From Symsagittifera roscoffensis (lineage: Eukaryota; Xenacoelomorpha; Acoela; Convolutidae): a stretch of DNA of 64,000 bases. The notes below the pieces were generated by a model. That model saw nothing but the letters and a program-made list of their open reading frames with translations. It was not told the DNA's origin and did no database searches. A program made the translations under genes and the position numbers. The DNA is taken from assembly GCF_963678635.1 (NCBI RefSeq), contig NC_087062.1:24698177-24762176 (forward strand), read 5' to 3'. This document shows positions 26,022 through 38,745 of this stretch, one piece after another; position 1 is the stretch's first letter, and each line of letters opens with the position of its first letter.

Positions 26022-29000
26022 TCATTGAGTATTTTGTTTCGAGTAGTGGTCTTTGACCGCATTGAGTAGTGCAAAAACGTCATCGCAGCCGGAGAATATG
26101 TATTTTCCATTAGTTGGCAGTGTACTATCGGATTGTATCTTGATGAAGGTGACACAGTCGCTGGGGAAGTGTTTGTCGTCGAGCAATGTGGCGAATCCCA
26201 TTTCGTCGGAGGAGCTGTCGCCGATGAAAATGACCGAGTGAGTCTCGTGCCAGATGGGCGAGACGTGCTCGTTGAGTATCTTTTTCATGGCGTCTCCTTT
26301 GGTGATATGCGGATGTCTCACCTGACAAACAATTATCAAAAAAACCTGCTTGAACAGACGTCGCTTTTTTGTATTAAGAAAATAAGGATAGCAAGCAGCA
26401 CAGAATCTTCAAACCACGCTTTTCTTTAAAAAACTTCCGGTTTTTTTGAAAAATGAAAATATATAAAATGCAAAAATAAAACAACAATTGAAGATGTAAA
26501 AGAATGTTAAAATTGTAGAGGACAGGGAGATCGGTCTCTAAATTTTTGTCTAATTTAGTCTGAAAACTGAAAATTCAGTCAAAATCGGAAATAAAAAAAA
26601 TACGCCATTTATCCTTCCTTCCTTTCATGAATTTTCTCAATTGCGAGTCGTCATTGTGAACCGTTCCAAAAAAATCTGATTTGAACACAGGTGACAACGA
26701 AGTCGTGAAGTTTGATGCAATTTTTGAGAACAACGCAAAAATCGAAAAAACAAATACAAAGCTAATTCAAAAGCCATGAACTTTTTTCTCTCGCTCGTTA
26801 GAAGCCGCTTGCGATTTATGTCGACTAAAAATTTCAACTTAAGTTTTTTTACCTAATTTTTGACCAATTTTTAAAATTAAATTGAATGAAACTTTGATGC
26901 TCTTTTAATGAAAACTTTAGAAACACATTCATTCAATTAACATGCGAGCTGCTAAATTTACTCAAATGTTCATATATGAACATCATGATATCTATCATGA
27001 AAAAAATTGAAGCATACGTTTTTAGACTTAAGTAATGATGAAGTACCTCAATGCATCCGTGTCCTTCTAGAACGGGGAATCCGTTTTTCCTCACGATCTC
27101 ACTCGCCTTCTCCACCAACGCCGCCTCCTCACTTGGGGGCACGTGGAAGAAGTGCCAGGTCATAGCAGTGTCCTTGTCCTCTATATTCCCCCCACACTCC
27201 TTCCCCAACTTCGCCTCCTTCAGATCTCGGATGATGCTGGCGATACCACTCCGAAGATTGCTAAAATAGATAGTTGGACCAGCCTGAATTATGATCAGTC
27301 TGGAATAAACAAGTGATGATTAGCACTTAAAATTAAAAGATTTCCAGAAACCGCGCATTTTTCCTTGAAAACAAAACATCACTGCAAACAGGGGCGGATC
27401 TATGATTTTCTCGACGGGGGGGTTGTGTTTCAAAAAAATTTTTGGTCAAGTTAATTGATTTTCCCAGCTCTCCCAAAGCATTATAAAGACCCTATTTTAG
27501 GCAAATTTGAAATTTTGAAAAAACAGGCCAAAAGAGGCATTTTAGGGCACATTTTGAAAAAATTTGGCCAAAAAAATCGCGCTTTTTCGGCGCGCGCTAC
27601 ACCATCAAAATTAGTATATTCTGGCGCCAAAGGCGCCTTAAGAAAAGTTTTAGGGTCACTCAGCCAAAAATGGATATTCCAAAATAGTAAAAAGGGGGAC
27701 CCCTTAATCCGCTCCTGACTGCAAAGCTGTTTGAATTTCGAGAACGTTTTATACTTGACACTGCCTGTGAAAAAAAACCAATTTGAGAAAAATGGATCTA
27801 TTGGTATTTTTGTGCATATTTGTAAGTGGAGATCGTAGTTTACTCTTAATTTATCAATTAACTTTGAAGTCAAATTAACAGAATTTAAATTTGAGTGACA
27901 AAAACCCACATGAACGAAATAAATGAATGTTTTTTTTTTCGTTCGCACACACCTAATAATTCCATCCCTCAAAAACTAGCAAAAAAGTCATATTGCAGGT
28001 TTAACGACACTAATTCTAACCCATATTCTTGATCTTATCGCAAAACTGTTAGACCAAAATGATTGTACAATAATCATTTGTAAATCAAGAAATCATGAGC
28101 TTCAAAAATACTCGACCGTGGCATTATGAATAAAACTTTTGACGAAAAAGGTAAAAAGTAGCAACAAAAAACAGCGACCATCACAAAAAGGTAGATAGCA
28201 GTTTTCATTCTGACTAGTTTTGACCAAATTAATCTTGTCTGACTGTACTTGAACTAGCCTTGCATCACTTTATGCTCACCTGAGTTCCTCTGCGTTGACA
28301 TTGTACGTCATTCCATTTCCAGTCAGACACATTTCGAGGCCAAAATTGCCACAGTACATGATATTACTCAGTCCAATCCTACTCTGCACATCCTCCGTCT
28401 TCCGTCCACTAATGGCCACTACGGTGACGTCATCCAGAAAACTCACGTCTGTGAGGACACTCTTCATGGCCTCTGTCATGAACGTCTCATCTGGATTCGT
28501 AGTTAAATCGGCCAGGGTCCCGTCGTAGTCCAGAAACAGGACTAACTTCTTGTCTGAAGCAACATACTAATTATCAGATAATCGTTCGACAAGTGCGATA
28601 TGGAATTTTCAGCGCTCGATATTTCGGCGAAATTTTTGCTTCTCAAAAAAATTTAGAAAAAAACAGCCAACAGACAGTTGGAAAAAGTAAATGAACGCAG
28701 GGATACAATAAATACTTGAAAGACTTTTATTTGAAAAAACTTCAACCCATACAGACTCTACTCACAACCAGAGAAAAAACTTGGATACAGATTCTGTTCA
28801 AAAGCATCCGCCTGAAAAAGTTATCTGAAACTGATACGTTTCATTGCCGATTTACACGTACGTTCTCCGGTACAAACAAAAGCATGAAAGCTCCCGGAAA
28901 TGGTTCTTCGAACTGATGATTTCAAATACCGCTCATTAATCGAGACATCTGGGATCCTACAAATTTCAATTATTTGCATAAAAATAAATCATCATGGAGT

Positions 29001-32000
29001 CACAATTCAGACAGATTGAGTCGAAATGGATCGGCAAGCTTATTCTGTTCAAAAAAAAGCAACTTAAGTTCAAGAACAAATGAAAATACATTAGCAAACA
29101 AAATGCACGAGGTGTAATGAAATGCACAAAAACATTTTTTTTTAAATTGTGCCGCAAGTATTGAAAAAAAAACTGGAATCACAACCAGGGGCGGATCTAG
29201 CATTTTCTCGCAGGGGGATTTTCAGAAAATTTCCTAAAACTTTTTTAGGTCGACCATTTTTGTTACGAGCTCTCCCAAATGACTATCAAGATCTTTTGAC
29301 CAAATGTTCTGCGCCGAAGGCAAATTTTTGGCCAAAGGCGTTTTTGGGCACTTTGTGGAAAGTTCTGACCAAAAAATTGCGTGTTTTCGGTGCGCGCTGC
29401 CCCTCAAATTTATTATATTTTGGCGCCGTTAAAGAAAAATTAAGGTCGGTCAGCCTTAAAATGGTACTAAAGGGGGACCTTTTGGGTCGCCAGTGGGTCG
29501 AATTAAGGGAAGCCAAAAATTTGTATATAATTGAAAGAAAGCTTGTGTCATTGCCAGTTGCCGATTTAAAGAGGGGCGGACCCCCCCCCCCCATCTAGAG
29601 ACCATGACACAAGCTTTGCTCACATGTATAATATATTTTGGTTTCCCATATTCTCAAATATTTAATAGGTACACATGGCACTGACACAATCATGAATTGC
29701 TGAAACCACGAAAAAACGAGTAAGAACTGCATAATAATTTCAGATAATGAATGAGATTTAGTCTTACACCTTATGAGCGCAATTAAAAGGCAACTTCCGG
29801 TCGACCCCGGTAACACTGAAGTTCAATTTAATCTTTAATATTAATTTTACTGGAGCCTAGAAAAATTCTAAAAAGCTCACTTTTACCCTTTAGAATAATG
29901 CACGATATTGTAAATTCGTAAAATTACACCTTACAAATTTAGGTCAGATTTAACCAGAGATGAGCAATGAAAAAGGCACTTTTAGTTAATTAATTTGTCA
30001 GCAAAGTTTAAATTTCTAGTTTGCACATCAATTAAAAATTTGCTTTTCAGATTGCCAATTTCTTTTCGGAAAATTGAAATATAGAACCCATTAACTTTAA
30101 TAGAGAACATTTGAAATAATTTAAATGGCTAGGAAAATTGGGAGTATATATGGAAGTATATTATAATTTGAAAATCACAAAAAATTATTTAATGATCATT
30201 TATGCTTCTTCACAATGATTTCTACACAAATTCAAGCTTCGAAATTTGTAATGCTTGAAAAAAATTAGACTAAGTTAATAATCACCCACCCCCACCCCCA
30301 CCTCCAAAACTGATGGGAGGGGGATGCTACCTTGGTTCTAAATTGTAATTTTCAGCCAATCAAAATCGATAAACTTACATGCAGCGCTTAGCAAAATTAT
30401 CCCAAATTAAAACGCTGGATTGGAGAACCTAAGCTAGCTTAGTGTATCTGGGGGAGAGGATGTTAACTTTATCCAAAAATCAAAACAGAATAATTTAAAT
30501 TTTACTTCAAACTACTGAAAAGGCTCATCACAAAGAAATTCACTGTATTTAACACAGAGACGAAGCGGAGCTTCGCATCACTTGCGATACAGATACAACA
30601 CCAACATTGATAAAGCATAAAAAATTGGGGAAAAATACACAAAATATTGAAAAAAAGGTCTACCAAACTTTCGTATGTCTCAATAAAAGTTTATTCTAGA
30701 CAAAATTGCCGAGCAAAACACTTGAGAGGCGAAACTAAGCTTCACGACACTTTCGAGACAACAAATATTGGATGAAAACAGCATAACGCTGAAGAAGTAG
30801 CAAAGACGACTTCGAGCGAATAAAAAAATGAAAAAGGAACTACAAAAACAAAAATTTTAAGTAATGAAAAATGAATTTTCATGATTCTATTTATTTCAGC
30901 GACTTGGTGCATTCATTCGAAGTTATGGAGCCAAATTCTTATCGATCTCTAAAACATTACGTAGAAAAGCCAAAAAAGTTAAAGCCGACAGGCATTAAGC
31001 TGAAAATCAACCAAAACGTACCTCCCACATTTGGTCCACGAGTGATTTATATGTATTAAAAGCATGGTGGTTGACCGAAATTGGAAATTAAACCGACAGA
31101 GTTTAAGTCGACAACCATAAAGCAGAAAACTTGCGATACAACACAAACATAGCACAACAACCACGCAGACAGAAATTGAGGCGAAAGCCGCTAGGTCAGA
31201 AAAAAATTCGAAAAAATGCGATACTGTCAAGAAAAGCTAGATCTACCAACATTTTCATATCTTTGTATCAATTTGTCTGGAACAAAAATTGTTGTTTTAA
31301 AAAATAACATACCAAACAAAACAACAGAACGTTAAGTTTGAATCGAAACAAAACATACGTAGCAGTAAGAAGACGACAATGTGAATTAGCAACCGCACTT
31401 GTAATAATTCCGTGCGCATTTACCGACAAAGCAACCGAAAAAAGCAATCGCATTCGTAATAATTCCGTGGTCATTAATCGACATAGCAAAATTTTTCGAA
31501 AAAGTTTAATAAAAAACTTCATTTATAAAATTTTTCTGAAACATTTTTCAAAAAAAAACTAACAAATTTCCACAAAAAAATGTTGCAAAAATCTAGTGCC
31601 CAATTGCAATACCCTTGCTTATCACAAGGCTAAAGACTACTTGGAAATCTTTATAAATTGTCCTACCAACTCGAAAATGGTGAGCTTAATGAAAAAATTT
31701 GCAAAGAATCATGTTCATGGTCTAAATGGCTCGAACACTATATTTTGGAACACAGTGAAGCTTTTTCGTTACCACACTCATTCCAATTAGCAGCATAAGA
31801 TCATCAACAGCAATAAAATCTTACTTTTATCTGACTTTTTTGTCATTGCAAATAAAACTTTGAAATCTTTGTGATAGTGGCTCATAAGACAAAGACGCCC
31901 GATCCCCACCCAATGCATGCCGTTTTGTTGAGAGAGATCCCAAGAAACAATTAGTCTAAAGGTTATCGAACTTGACTATAGGCACTTCGTGCAGAAATAA

Positions 32001-32387
32001 CAAATAAACATGACATAAGGAAGCACAAGCATACGTATTGTGCCTCAGGAAAAAAATAGTGTGAATGGCATGCATGTTAAATGACCTCTTATGACCTTTG
32101 CTCTTCAACAAATCTTTCAAGTTAAAATTAACTCACCTTTCAAAGTATTCGTGATGGCTTTAACTGCATTCTGTGATTCGGTTGAGATCGACATTCTGAA
32201 GAAGATCGATTGCCAAGTGTTTCCGGTTGTCTGTGACTGTTTTGCTTCTAATACACTTGTGAAACTATTCAACTCGCTCTGAATAAATTTCAGTCGTTTG
32301 GTTGGGGTGAAGATCGGACGAATTCGTCGGGTTTTAAATGAGGTCCAAATAGTTCGGCGACCAATTGTTTCGAAGTTGGATGTTAAT
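26022..32387 (-). CDS. Trehalose-6-phosphate phosphatase domain, 3' half of a TPS/TPP gene, 4 exons
   Basis: Exons 32137-32387, 28280-28553, 27047-27299 and 26022-26321 join in phase with good splice sites and encode about 359 residues ending KQNTQ. The last three exons form a HAD-type trehalose-6-phosphate phosphatase: nucleophile motif LDYDGTLADL, motif II VAISGRK, a YCGNFGLE block, a core DTAMTWHF block, and motif IV GDSSSDEMGF. Family members usually have GDDxTDE; here the second Asp is Ser, but the GDxxxD spacing and final DE remain. The domain dephosphorylates trehalose-6-phosphate to trehalose in the cytosol. The 32137 exon (TWQSIFFRM then NTLK) resembles the linker that joins the GT20 synthase domain to the phosphatase in animal TPS, and it contributes one base of the Asp codon starting DKKLVL. 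I could not find a convincing GT20 domain upstream, so the 5' end is unresolved. The 28554-32136 intron carries transposons. Confidence 0.8.
27389..27717 (+). mobile_element. Intact hAT-type MITE with 8 bp target-site duplication
   Basis: Terminal inverted repeats CAGGGGCGGAT...(left) and CAGGAGCGGAT... (right, reversed), 329 bp long. It is flanked by perfect direct repeats ACTGCAAA at 27381-27388 and 27718-27725. CAGGG termini with 8 bp duplications are the hallmark of hAT transposons. There is no transposase. It lies in the intron between the last two HAD-core exons' upstream neighbours (27300-28279). Confidence 0.9.
29186..29600 (+). mobile_element. hAT-like MITE copy
   Basis: Starts CAGGGGCGGATCTAGCATTT and shares the GAGCTCTCCCAAA, GTGCGCGCTGCCCC and TTTTGGCGCC blocks. 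The right part has a C14 homopolymer and an extra GGGGCGG. A 16 bp inverted pair (AAGCTTGTGTCAT and ATGACACAAGCTT, 29532-29620) brackets its right end. Confidence 0.7.
30551..31631 (+). mobile_element. HINE-like element copy, about 1.1 kb
   Basis: Starts AACACAGAGACGAAGCGGAG with the hairpin CGAAGC-GGA-GCTTCG (30561-30575) and then CACTTGCGATACA. Ends with CAATTGCAATACCC and the hairpin at 31611-31631. The interior carries AAGCCGACA-type motifs. It lies within the large intron upstream of the HAD nucleophile exon. Confidence 0.7.
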
Positions 32388-33268
32388 CTAAATGATAAGC
32401 AAAGGGGATTAGATGCCACCCAAATATGAATAGAGAAGGCCACCAGAAAAAGATCAAACAACGGTCTGTCACTAAAACGACTGATAGGTCAAAAGATTCT
32501 TTGTAAAATAGATTTATTCCACTGATAACACAACAAAATGGGGATTTCATACCAATAACCCAAACGGTTGATAAAGCAACCATAACCTACCCTACCTCCA
32601 AGCCGAATTTTTTTGTTCAACCGAATCAGTTACATATTACAATTTATATTTGCAGTTCTTAGATTGATAATTTCGGCTTATTTGTACTTCGGCCTGTTTA
32701 TCTTTTCCCAGCTCGAGGGTTTCTTGCAACCATCTCATTAAACCGTTCGCCTCACAAGTAAAGAAGACACGCCATTGTTACATAATGCAGCTTAAATTAC
32801 ATAAGTTCACTAGTTTGGCGACCAATAAGCTAAAAGAAGACACTGCTCCTTGGGAAGTTTGGTTCATAAACACTATATTTCTGCTTTCTTTACTAGTAGT
32901 AAGTACTATTTTTTTTAAAATACTTATTTAAATTAAGAGGTCAACGTTTATAAATAAGGCATAGAATGATTGACTGATTTCAGGATTTTACTCATATTAC
33001 ATTGAATGATACTTTAAACCTGAAAATGTATTAATGTTCAAAAGACAAAAACGCCTTTCAAGGTGTCTTAAATGATCTTAGGAGACCAGACAACTGTCCA
33101 AGCCGGTGACTGACAAGAAAATCTATAAATCGAATTAAGAAGTACCAAATTGGACGAAATCGACTGAGAAGAAAATTTATCTTATGTTTAAGATGCCGGT
33201 CCATTCAAGGACAAGGATGCATTTTAGCTCTCGACATGCGCACACCATTGATAGCTTCATCTCACATA

Positions 33269-33540
33269 CAGGAGTGAATCTAGGATTTTCTCAATGAGGT
33301 GGATTTTTTTTTTTTAAAGTTGAACATTTTGTCGACCTTTTTTAGGTCGCTGAACCAATAGATTTTTCCGGGCTCAACCAGGAAGCAGGCGAAATTCCGA
33401 GCGCGTGCAAAATTTGAAAAAAAAAAAAAGACCACAACCTTTTGGAGAGATTTTCGGCGCGGGATTACTCTTCGAATTTAGTCGGACCCTGTGGGCAGTC
33501 ATTGAGTCGAATACCTTCCACTTAAATCGCCTCTGCTCAG
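33269..33540 (+). mobile_element. hAT-like MITE, strongly decayed
   Basis: CAGGAGTGAATCTAGGATTT at the left end, then a poly(T) run and GGTCGAC-type blocks. The right end is not identifiable. Confidence 0.4.
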
Positions 33541-34299
33541 TTTCTTGACCCTACTCACTAAAGACCAATTTTTGTTCACAAAAACACTTCAAGAGTACAC
33601 ATCTGAATATTACAGTTTCCTTCTTTTAGTACCAACCATTTAGTAGGAAGGACCATTGCAATTCGGGTAAAAACTAGTCCTGGGTCTTTTCTGTTGTATG
33701 GCCTCAAATCACTGAACGGTTAGCCGAGCTTCCGTTTTAAATGTTAATGCAGAAATTTTTCCATTAAACTTAATTTCAACCAATGATCTTAGTTATAATT
33801 GTTGACACAGAGACGTAGCTGGGTTTCAGGTACCTCAAAGGAGGCTAGTAAAAGCTAAGTATAGTATGAAATTAAACTTGGAATGGTTTCGATTTCGAAA
33901 AAGTCAAAAAAAGCTTCTCAGCATCTTTTTTTTCCGTTTTTCAGACTAAATAACACCTCTGAAAGAAAAAAAATAAATAACTTTTGAACCTACTAATACT
34001 GTTATCAAGTTTTGAGTTATTATCACCTCATTCTTCCAGATAAATATTTTATTGGAACCACCTCCCACACCCTAGAAAAGTTTTTTTAATAACTATGTTT
34101 TAAAAATTTAATTAGCTTTAGATTGAACTCTATGGTCGGAAAATTTGGACTACTTAAACAGAAAATAGCTATCCGTAATTTTTATCACTTTAAATTTTTC
34201 GCTTTTTAAATTTCAGCTGTTTTATTATTTTTGCAAAACAAACTATGACAAACATTTTTTGGGAAATTGGACAGCAAATGGCTCTTTATTTTTCAAGTT

Positions 34300-34490
34300 T
34301 TACAACAGAGGCGCAGCTGCTCTATGCAAACACTAGCGAGAAACCGAGAAAAAACGGCTTTTTAGAGCTAAATAAAAAAGAGTAAAAATAAGACTTGAAA
34401 ACTAAAACTTTTGCTGAGGCGGACTCGAATCAATCTTACGACCGTAGATTTCAAGTCTCCTGTCCTAGCATCTGCGCCCCGTGTCCCTGA
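34300..34490 (-). mobile_element. tRNA-Ser-derived SINE
   Basis: On the minus strand the 5' part (34418-34490) reads as a tRNA-like module with a tRNA-Ser(TGA)-type anticodon region (GACTTGAAATC) and a B box (GATTCGAGTCC). Then comes about 100 bp of body and the 3' tail GCAGCTGCGCCTCTGT, which is related to the tail of the HINE-like elements. Confidence 0.7.
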
Positions 34491-35335
34491 CAAACTACTA
34501 ACACTAACCACAAACAAAACAGCTACATATGCTAATAAATTGCCAATGCCATGCTGCAAAAGTAACACCAAACACAAATAAACACAACTGCATGTAATAA
34601 TTCAGAATAAAATGGCTAATTGACAGTTGGAAAAAAGTAACGAACGCAAGGAAACAAAACCTGATTTCAAAAAAAAGATATATACACCCTTAAGACTCTT
34701 TGAGCTTCACAAACAATTCATGATTGGTGCTGTTTTGAGAAAACTGGATCAATAGGTTGTGTTTTTATTTTGCTGGGAAATCTGATAACTGAATTCCATT
34801 TCCGAAGTTAGAAATCAATCAGGTTTTTCATTATTTTTAGTGCTGTTCAATAGTGGAGGTTGCATTTTTTTAACAAAAAAAGAAGTGAATTTAAAAAGAT
34901 ATCAAAATCAAACCGCGAAAAATCAAAATTGAGCGTGCACAAGTTTTAAGGTTTTTTACTTAAAAAAACAAGAAAATCACCAAGACTTATATGAGAGTAC
35001 TCGCTAAGCTCATTACTCTCAATAACAAACTGCAGGCATCAACACTAACTTTGAATGTAATAAAAAGGACACCATCAATCCAAACTATGTATATTTTACG
35101 CATTTAAAAAAAAGCGAGCATAATGAATTGGAAAATTTCTGAAATCGAGTTCATTATTGAACTGTTTTTTGAAGCAAATTTATTATTTGTTTTATTAGTT
35201 GAATGAAAAAAAACACATCAATTGTGTTGACTTATTACTAATTGAATGTCAAAGCACATGCTATCAAAAAACCTTAATGGTAACCTAAAAGTGGCACCAA
35301 TACTTGCGGATTAGGTTGGAAAGAAAAAGAATAGT

Positions 35336-35515
35336 CGCACTATTACACAGTGCTATATACTATAACACGACAAAAAGCGGCTCTATAAAGAGCAAAAAAA
35401 GTACAAATAAGCCTCGAATTAGTAAAAAAAAAACTCGGCTAGGTCTCGAGTTCTAGCTGCGATCTAGAGATTATGAGTCTCACGCACTAACCACTCAGTC
35501 ACGTACGCTTATTAA
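35336..35515 (-). mobile_element. tRNA-derived SINE, second copy
   Basis: Same layout as 34300-34490: tRNA-like head on the minus strand (GAGTGGTTAGTGCGTGAG, anticodon loop CTCATAA, B box GAACTCGAGACC) and the body AAAAAGCGGCTCTATAAAG in reverse. Confidence 0.65.
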
Positions 35516-36102
35516 ATCACAAACACTAGCCGCATATAAATCAAAGAACAGATGCGATGAAATTTCCAATCCTAGATCGTGTTTATAGCAAAAGTGCCAC
35601 TTTCAATTTTTAATGCACACTTTTAATTGGAAGTTAGGTTAGAAAAAAGAAGGATCGTACTAATACACTAGCTGCTCGATAATGAATATACACTCACAAA
35701 CGCCGGCGAATGTAATTATGATGATCTAACTCCCCAAAAAATCATAGAAAATTAAACATTTGTGCATGGACTAAGCTCAATCAGCTTGCGAAATTTTTCT
35801 TGCATTCGTAGTATTTTAATCGCAAGGTATTTTATTCGTAATATCCCGATCTTCCTCAAATCTAAATTTCTGTCATTTTGGCACTGCATCCCAGTAAGTT
35901 ATTTGCTCAACATTTGATTTTGTTAAGAAATCTGCTCATCAAAGTACATGCTGGGAAACCAATCTTAAAACTACTTAAGAAAAGTTCTGATAAAAGTCAT
36001 TTATCAACTATATTCATCCATGAGATGCGAAGCTCCTATTCACTAATTTTGGTATAGATATCTTATGAAACTTCACTGTGAAAACAGAGAGAACTTACCT
36101 TG

Positions 36103-36354
36103 CTAGTAGTGACATTTTGCAACAATCAAATGTATCGAATCTAAGACGGGAACAGTTCCAGTAGCAAGAGCTTCCCAGTACATACCTTCTCGTAACGACA
36201 GCCATTGAACTGAAACAACAAATGGGAAGAAAAATGAAAAGGATTGTTGAAATAATCTTACATCCCTCTTCACTAACTCGAGCCTTTCACTAGAGAGCCT
36301 TTGCCCGTTTGTTACTTCTTTTTTTACTTCACCTATTTTCGACTGACTGACCAT
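36103..36354 (-). CDS. Candidate exon pair, possibly glycosyltransferase-related
   Basis: A region of coding-like composition with two conflicting readings. Reading 1: ATG at 36354, an exon ending at 36262 (contains NGQRLSSERLELVKRD) with a GTAAGA donor, a 52 bp intron, and a short exon at 36209 starting FNGCRYEK with a GTATGT donor at 36185. Reading 2: the exon at 36209 in another frame gives WLSLREGMYWEALATGTVPV, ending at a TAG at 36103. The WEAL..GTVPV pattern is typical of the nucleotide-sugar-binding end of exostosin-like and related glycosyltransferases. A strong GTAAGT donor lies just after that TAG. The region sits upstream of the phosphatase gene on the same strand and could be a decayed part of its synthase half, but I cannot show that. 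Confidence 0.25.
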   Translation of the reverse strand: MVSQSKIGEVKKEVTNGQRLSSERLELVKRDVRLFQQSFSFFFPFVVSVQWLSLREGMYWEALATGTVPVLDSIHLIVAKCHY

Positions 36355-37508
36355 AAAATTTGCATTGAAAACAAGTAGATACAACACGTGCTAAAAATCG
36401 CGGATGCACCGGTCATCAGCTTAGCCACTAATACAGTTTTTTTTGCAAATTGAGTCTTCCTATCTTATCAGAAATTAGGCTAGAAACAAAGCATATTCAA
36501 GATTCTCATAAATGACTGGAAGGAGCTATGGCTAAAAGAAGGCCTTTATAAGCCAATTTTGATCAGCTCAAAGAACAAATAGTCCAAGAACAACAAGTCA
36601 AAAAAATCAAAAATTTATCTGCGTCGAGAATAAATTATAGAAAAAGTTGATTTTTCCGACTAAATTACACCAAATTTGATTTAAAAAAAACTACAAATTT
36701 ATTTTTTTATAATTATAACGTTATTTTACTTTTTATTAAAATTTATTCTAGCACTTTTTAAATATAATTCAATCTCCCGTTTCTAAGAAAAACAACAGTA
36801 AATTTGTAGCAATTTTTAGTGGCTTTTTGTGACTCCCTGAGCTCTGATGAAATCAAAAGTTCTGATGATTTTTTGCTTTGTTTGGACAATTTGATCAGCA
36901 TGGGATAATTGAACATACAGCGCTAGTAATTAGTTTTCCTCGTAAGAAATTTAAAAATATCGTAATAAAAGACAGCTCGCAACAAAAGACAAGAACCCTC
37001 AAAATTTGACAAACTCAAGAACTAGGAAATTGAAAATTAGTTTTAAAAACTGCATTGGCAATGAGTACCACTTTCTTTGCTGCGCTTGTATTCGGCACGC
37101 ATAGCATAGTTTTTGCGCTAAAATTTAGTTAGAAAAAATTTGCGCAAAAATTTAGTTTTTTTGCGCCAAAATTTATTTTTTTTAGATATTCATTTTTTTG
37201 TCGAGAGTACTTTTTCTTCAATTTTGCGAGCTATCGTTTCTTTTGAGTAGTCTTTTGTTGCGAGTTTTTGAGGCAAGCTTCTTTCTAGCTTTTCATCATA
37301 TGATTGAAAAAAGGGGCTTTAGTGAGTTATCTTGTTTTTAAAAGACATTACAACAGTGATAATTAAGGCAAATTTTGGGGAAAACAGTTGACACAAAACA
37401 GATTTAAAAATATAGCGTATTTGTTTATTGCGTTCCATAATTCATCTATTGAAGTAGAATCCAATTTTTCAACCTCATGAAAACTTGTGTACGAAACTTT
37501 ATAAAAAT

Positions 37509-38745
37509 GTGAAGCTGCTTTTTATTCATGACAACAAAAACATTAAACGAAGTTTTGATCTGTATAATAAGACACAAATCAGAAGCTGCTCTTTATTGAA
37601 CATAACAAAAAATATTCAACGAAAATTTCATCTCTAAAAATAACACAAAAGTCAAGCTGCTCTTTGTTGAAAACCACCAGAAAAATTCGACAAAGTTTTC
37701 ATTTCTAAAATGTTGCACAAATGTGAAGCTGCTCTTTGTTGAAGACAAAAAGGACTACTCAACGAAGTCTTCATTTCTATTTTTTAAGAAAAAGCAAAAC
37801 TACTCTTTGCTAAAGATTACAAGAAATATTTAACGGAAGTTTCCATCTCTAAAAATCTACACAAAAGTCAAGCTGCTCTTTGTTGAAAACCACCAGAAAA
37901 ATTCAACTAAGTTTTAATTTTTGAAACGTTGCACAAATGTGAAGCTTCTCTTTGTTGAAGACATCAGGGACTTGTCAACGAGGTCTTCATTTCTAATTTT
38001 TTTCTTCAAAAAAGCGAAACTGCTCTTTGCTGAAGACCACAAGAAAACACTCAACGAAGTTTCCATCTCTAAAACTATACACAAATAAGAAGCTGCTTTT
38101 TCTTGAAGAGGACAAAAAGTAATCAAAGAATTTTCATATCTAAATGTTTACACAAATGTGAAGCTGCCCCCTTTGTTGAAGACAACAAAAAAGTCAAAAA
38201 AGTTTTAATCAACGAAGTTTTGATCTGTAAAATCAGACACAAATCAGAAGCTGCTCTTTATTGAACATAACAAAAAATATTCAACGAAAATTTCATCTCT
38301 ATTTCCCTTTATTGAAGACAACAAAAAACGATCAACGAAGTTTTCATATCTAAATTTGCACACAAATGAGGAGCTGCTCTTTATTAAAGACAACAAGAAC
38401 TACTCAATGGAGTTTTCATCTATAAAATTTTACGCAACTGTGGAGCTGCTCTTTATTGAACACAACAAAAAACAATCAAGGCAGTTTTCATCTCCGCCGC
38501 TTTACAAAAAAGTTGAGCTGATCTTTTTTAAGGACAACAAAAAATATTCAGGAAAATTTTAATCCCTGAAACTTTACACAAATGTGGAGCTGCTCTTTTT
38601 TGAAGACAACAACAACAACTCAACAAAGTTTTCATCTGTATTCACCTCTAAAATAATACACAGTTGTGAAGCTGCTCTTTGGTGAAGACAAGAAAAAAAT
38701 CAACGAAGTTTTTATCTCTCAAAAATTAAACAATTGTGGAGCGAT
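37509..38745 (+). repeat. 72 bp tandem satellite, about 17 units
   Basis: Each unit begins AAGCTGCTCTTT.TTGAAGAC, continues AACAAAAAA.TCAACGAAG and ends TTTTCATCTCTAAAA...CACAAATGTG. Unit length is close to 72 bp. Subtypes recur at a distance: the ACCACCAGAAAAATTC variant at about 37675 and 37890, and a variant ending CAGACACAAATCAG at about 37560 and 38230. This suggests block duplication. Confidence 0.9.

Larger units (their letters stand above)
32388..36102. other. Repeat-filled stretch, no gene recognised
   Basis: Holds one decayed MITE and two SINEs (listed), otherwise AT-rich sequence. I searched the minus strand for the missing synthase (GT20) domain of the phosphatase gene and found no convincing exon. 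Confidence 0.5.

Noticed and set aside
34418-34490. Possible tRNA-Ser(TGA) gene on minus.
   Set aside because: The acceptor stem does not pair and it is fused to a repeated body and tail found elsewhere, so it is a SINE head.
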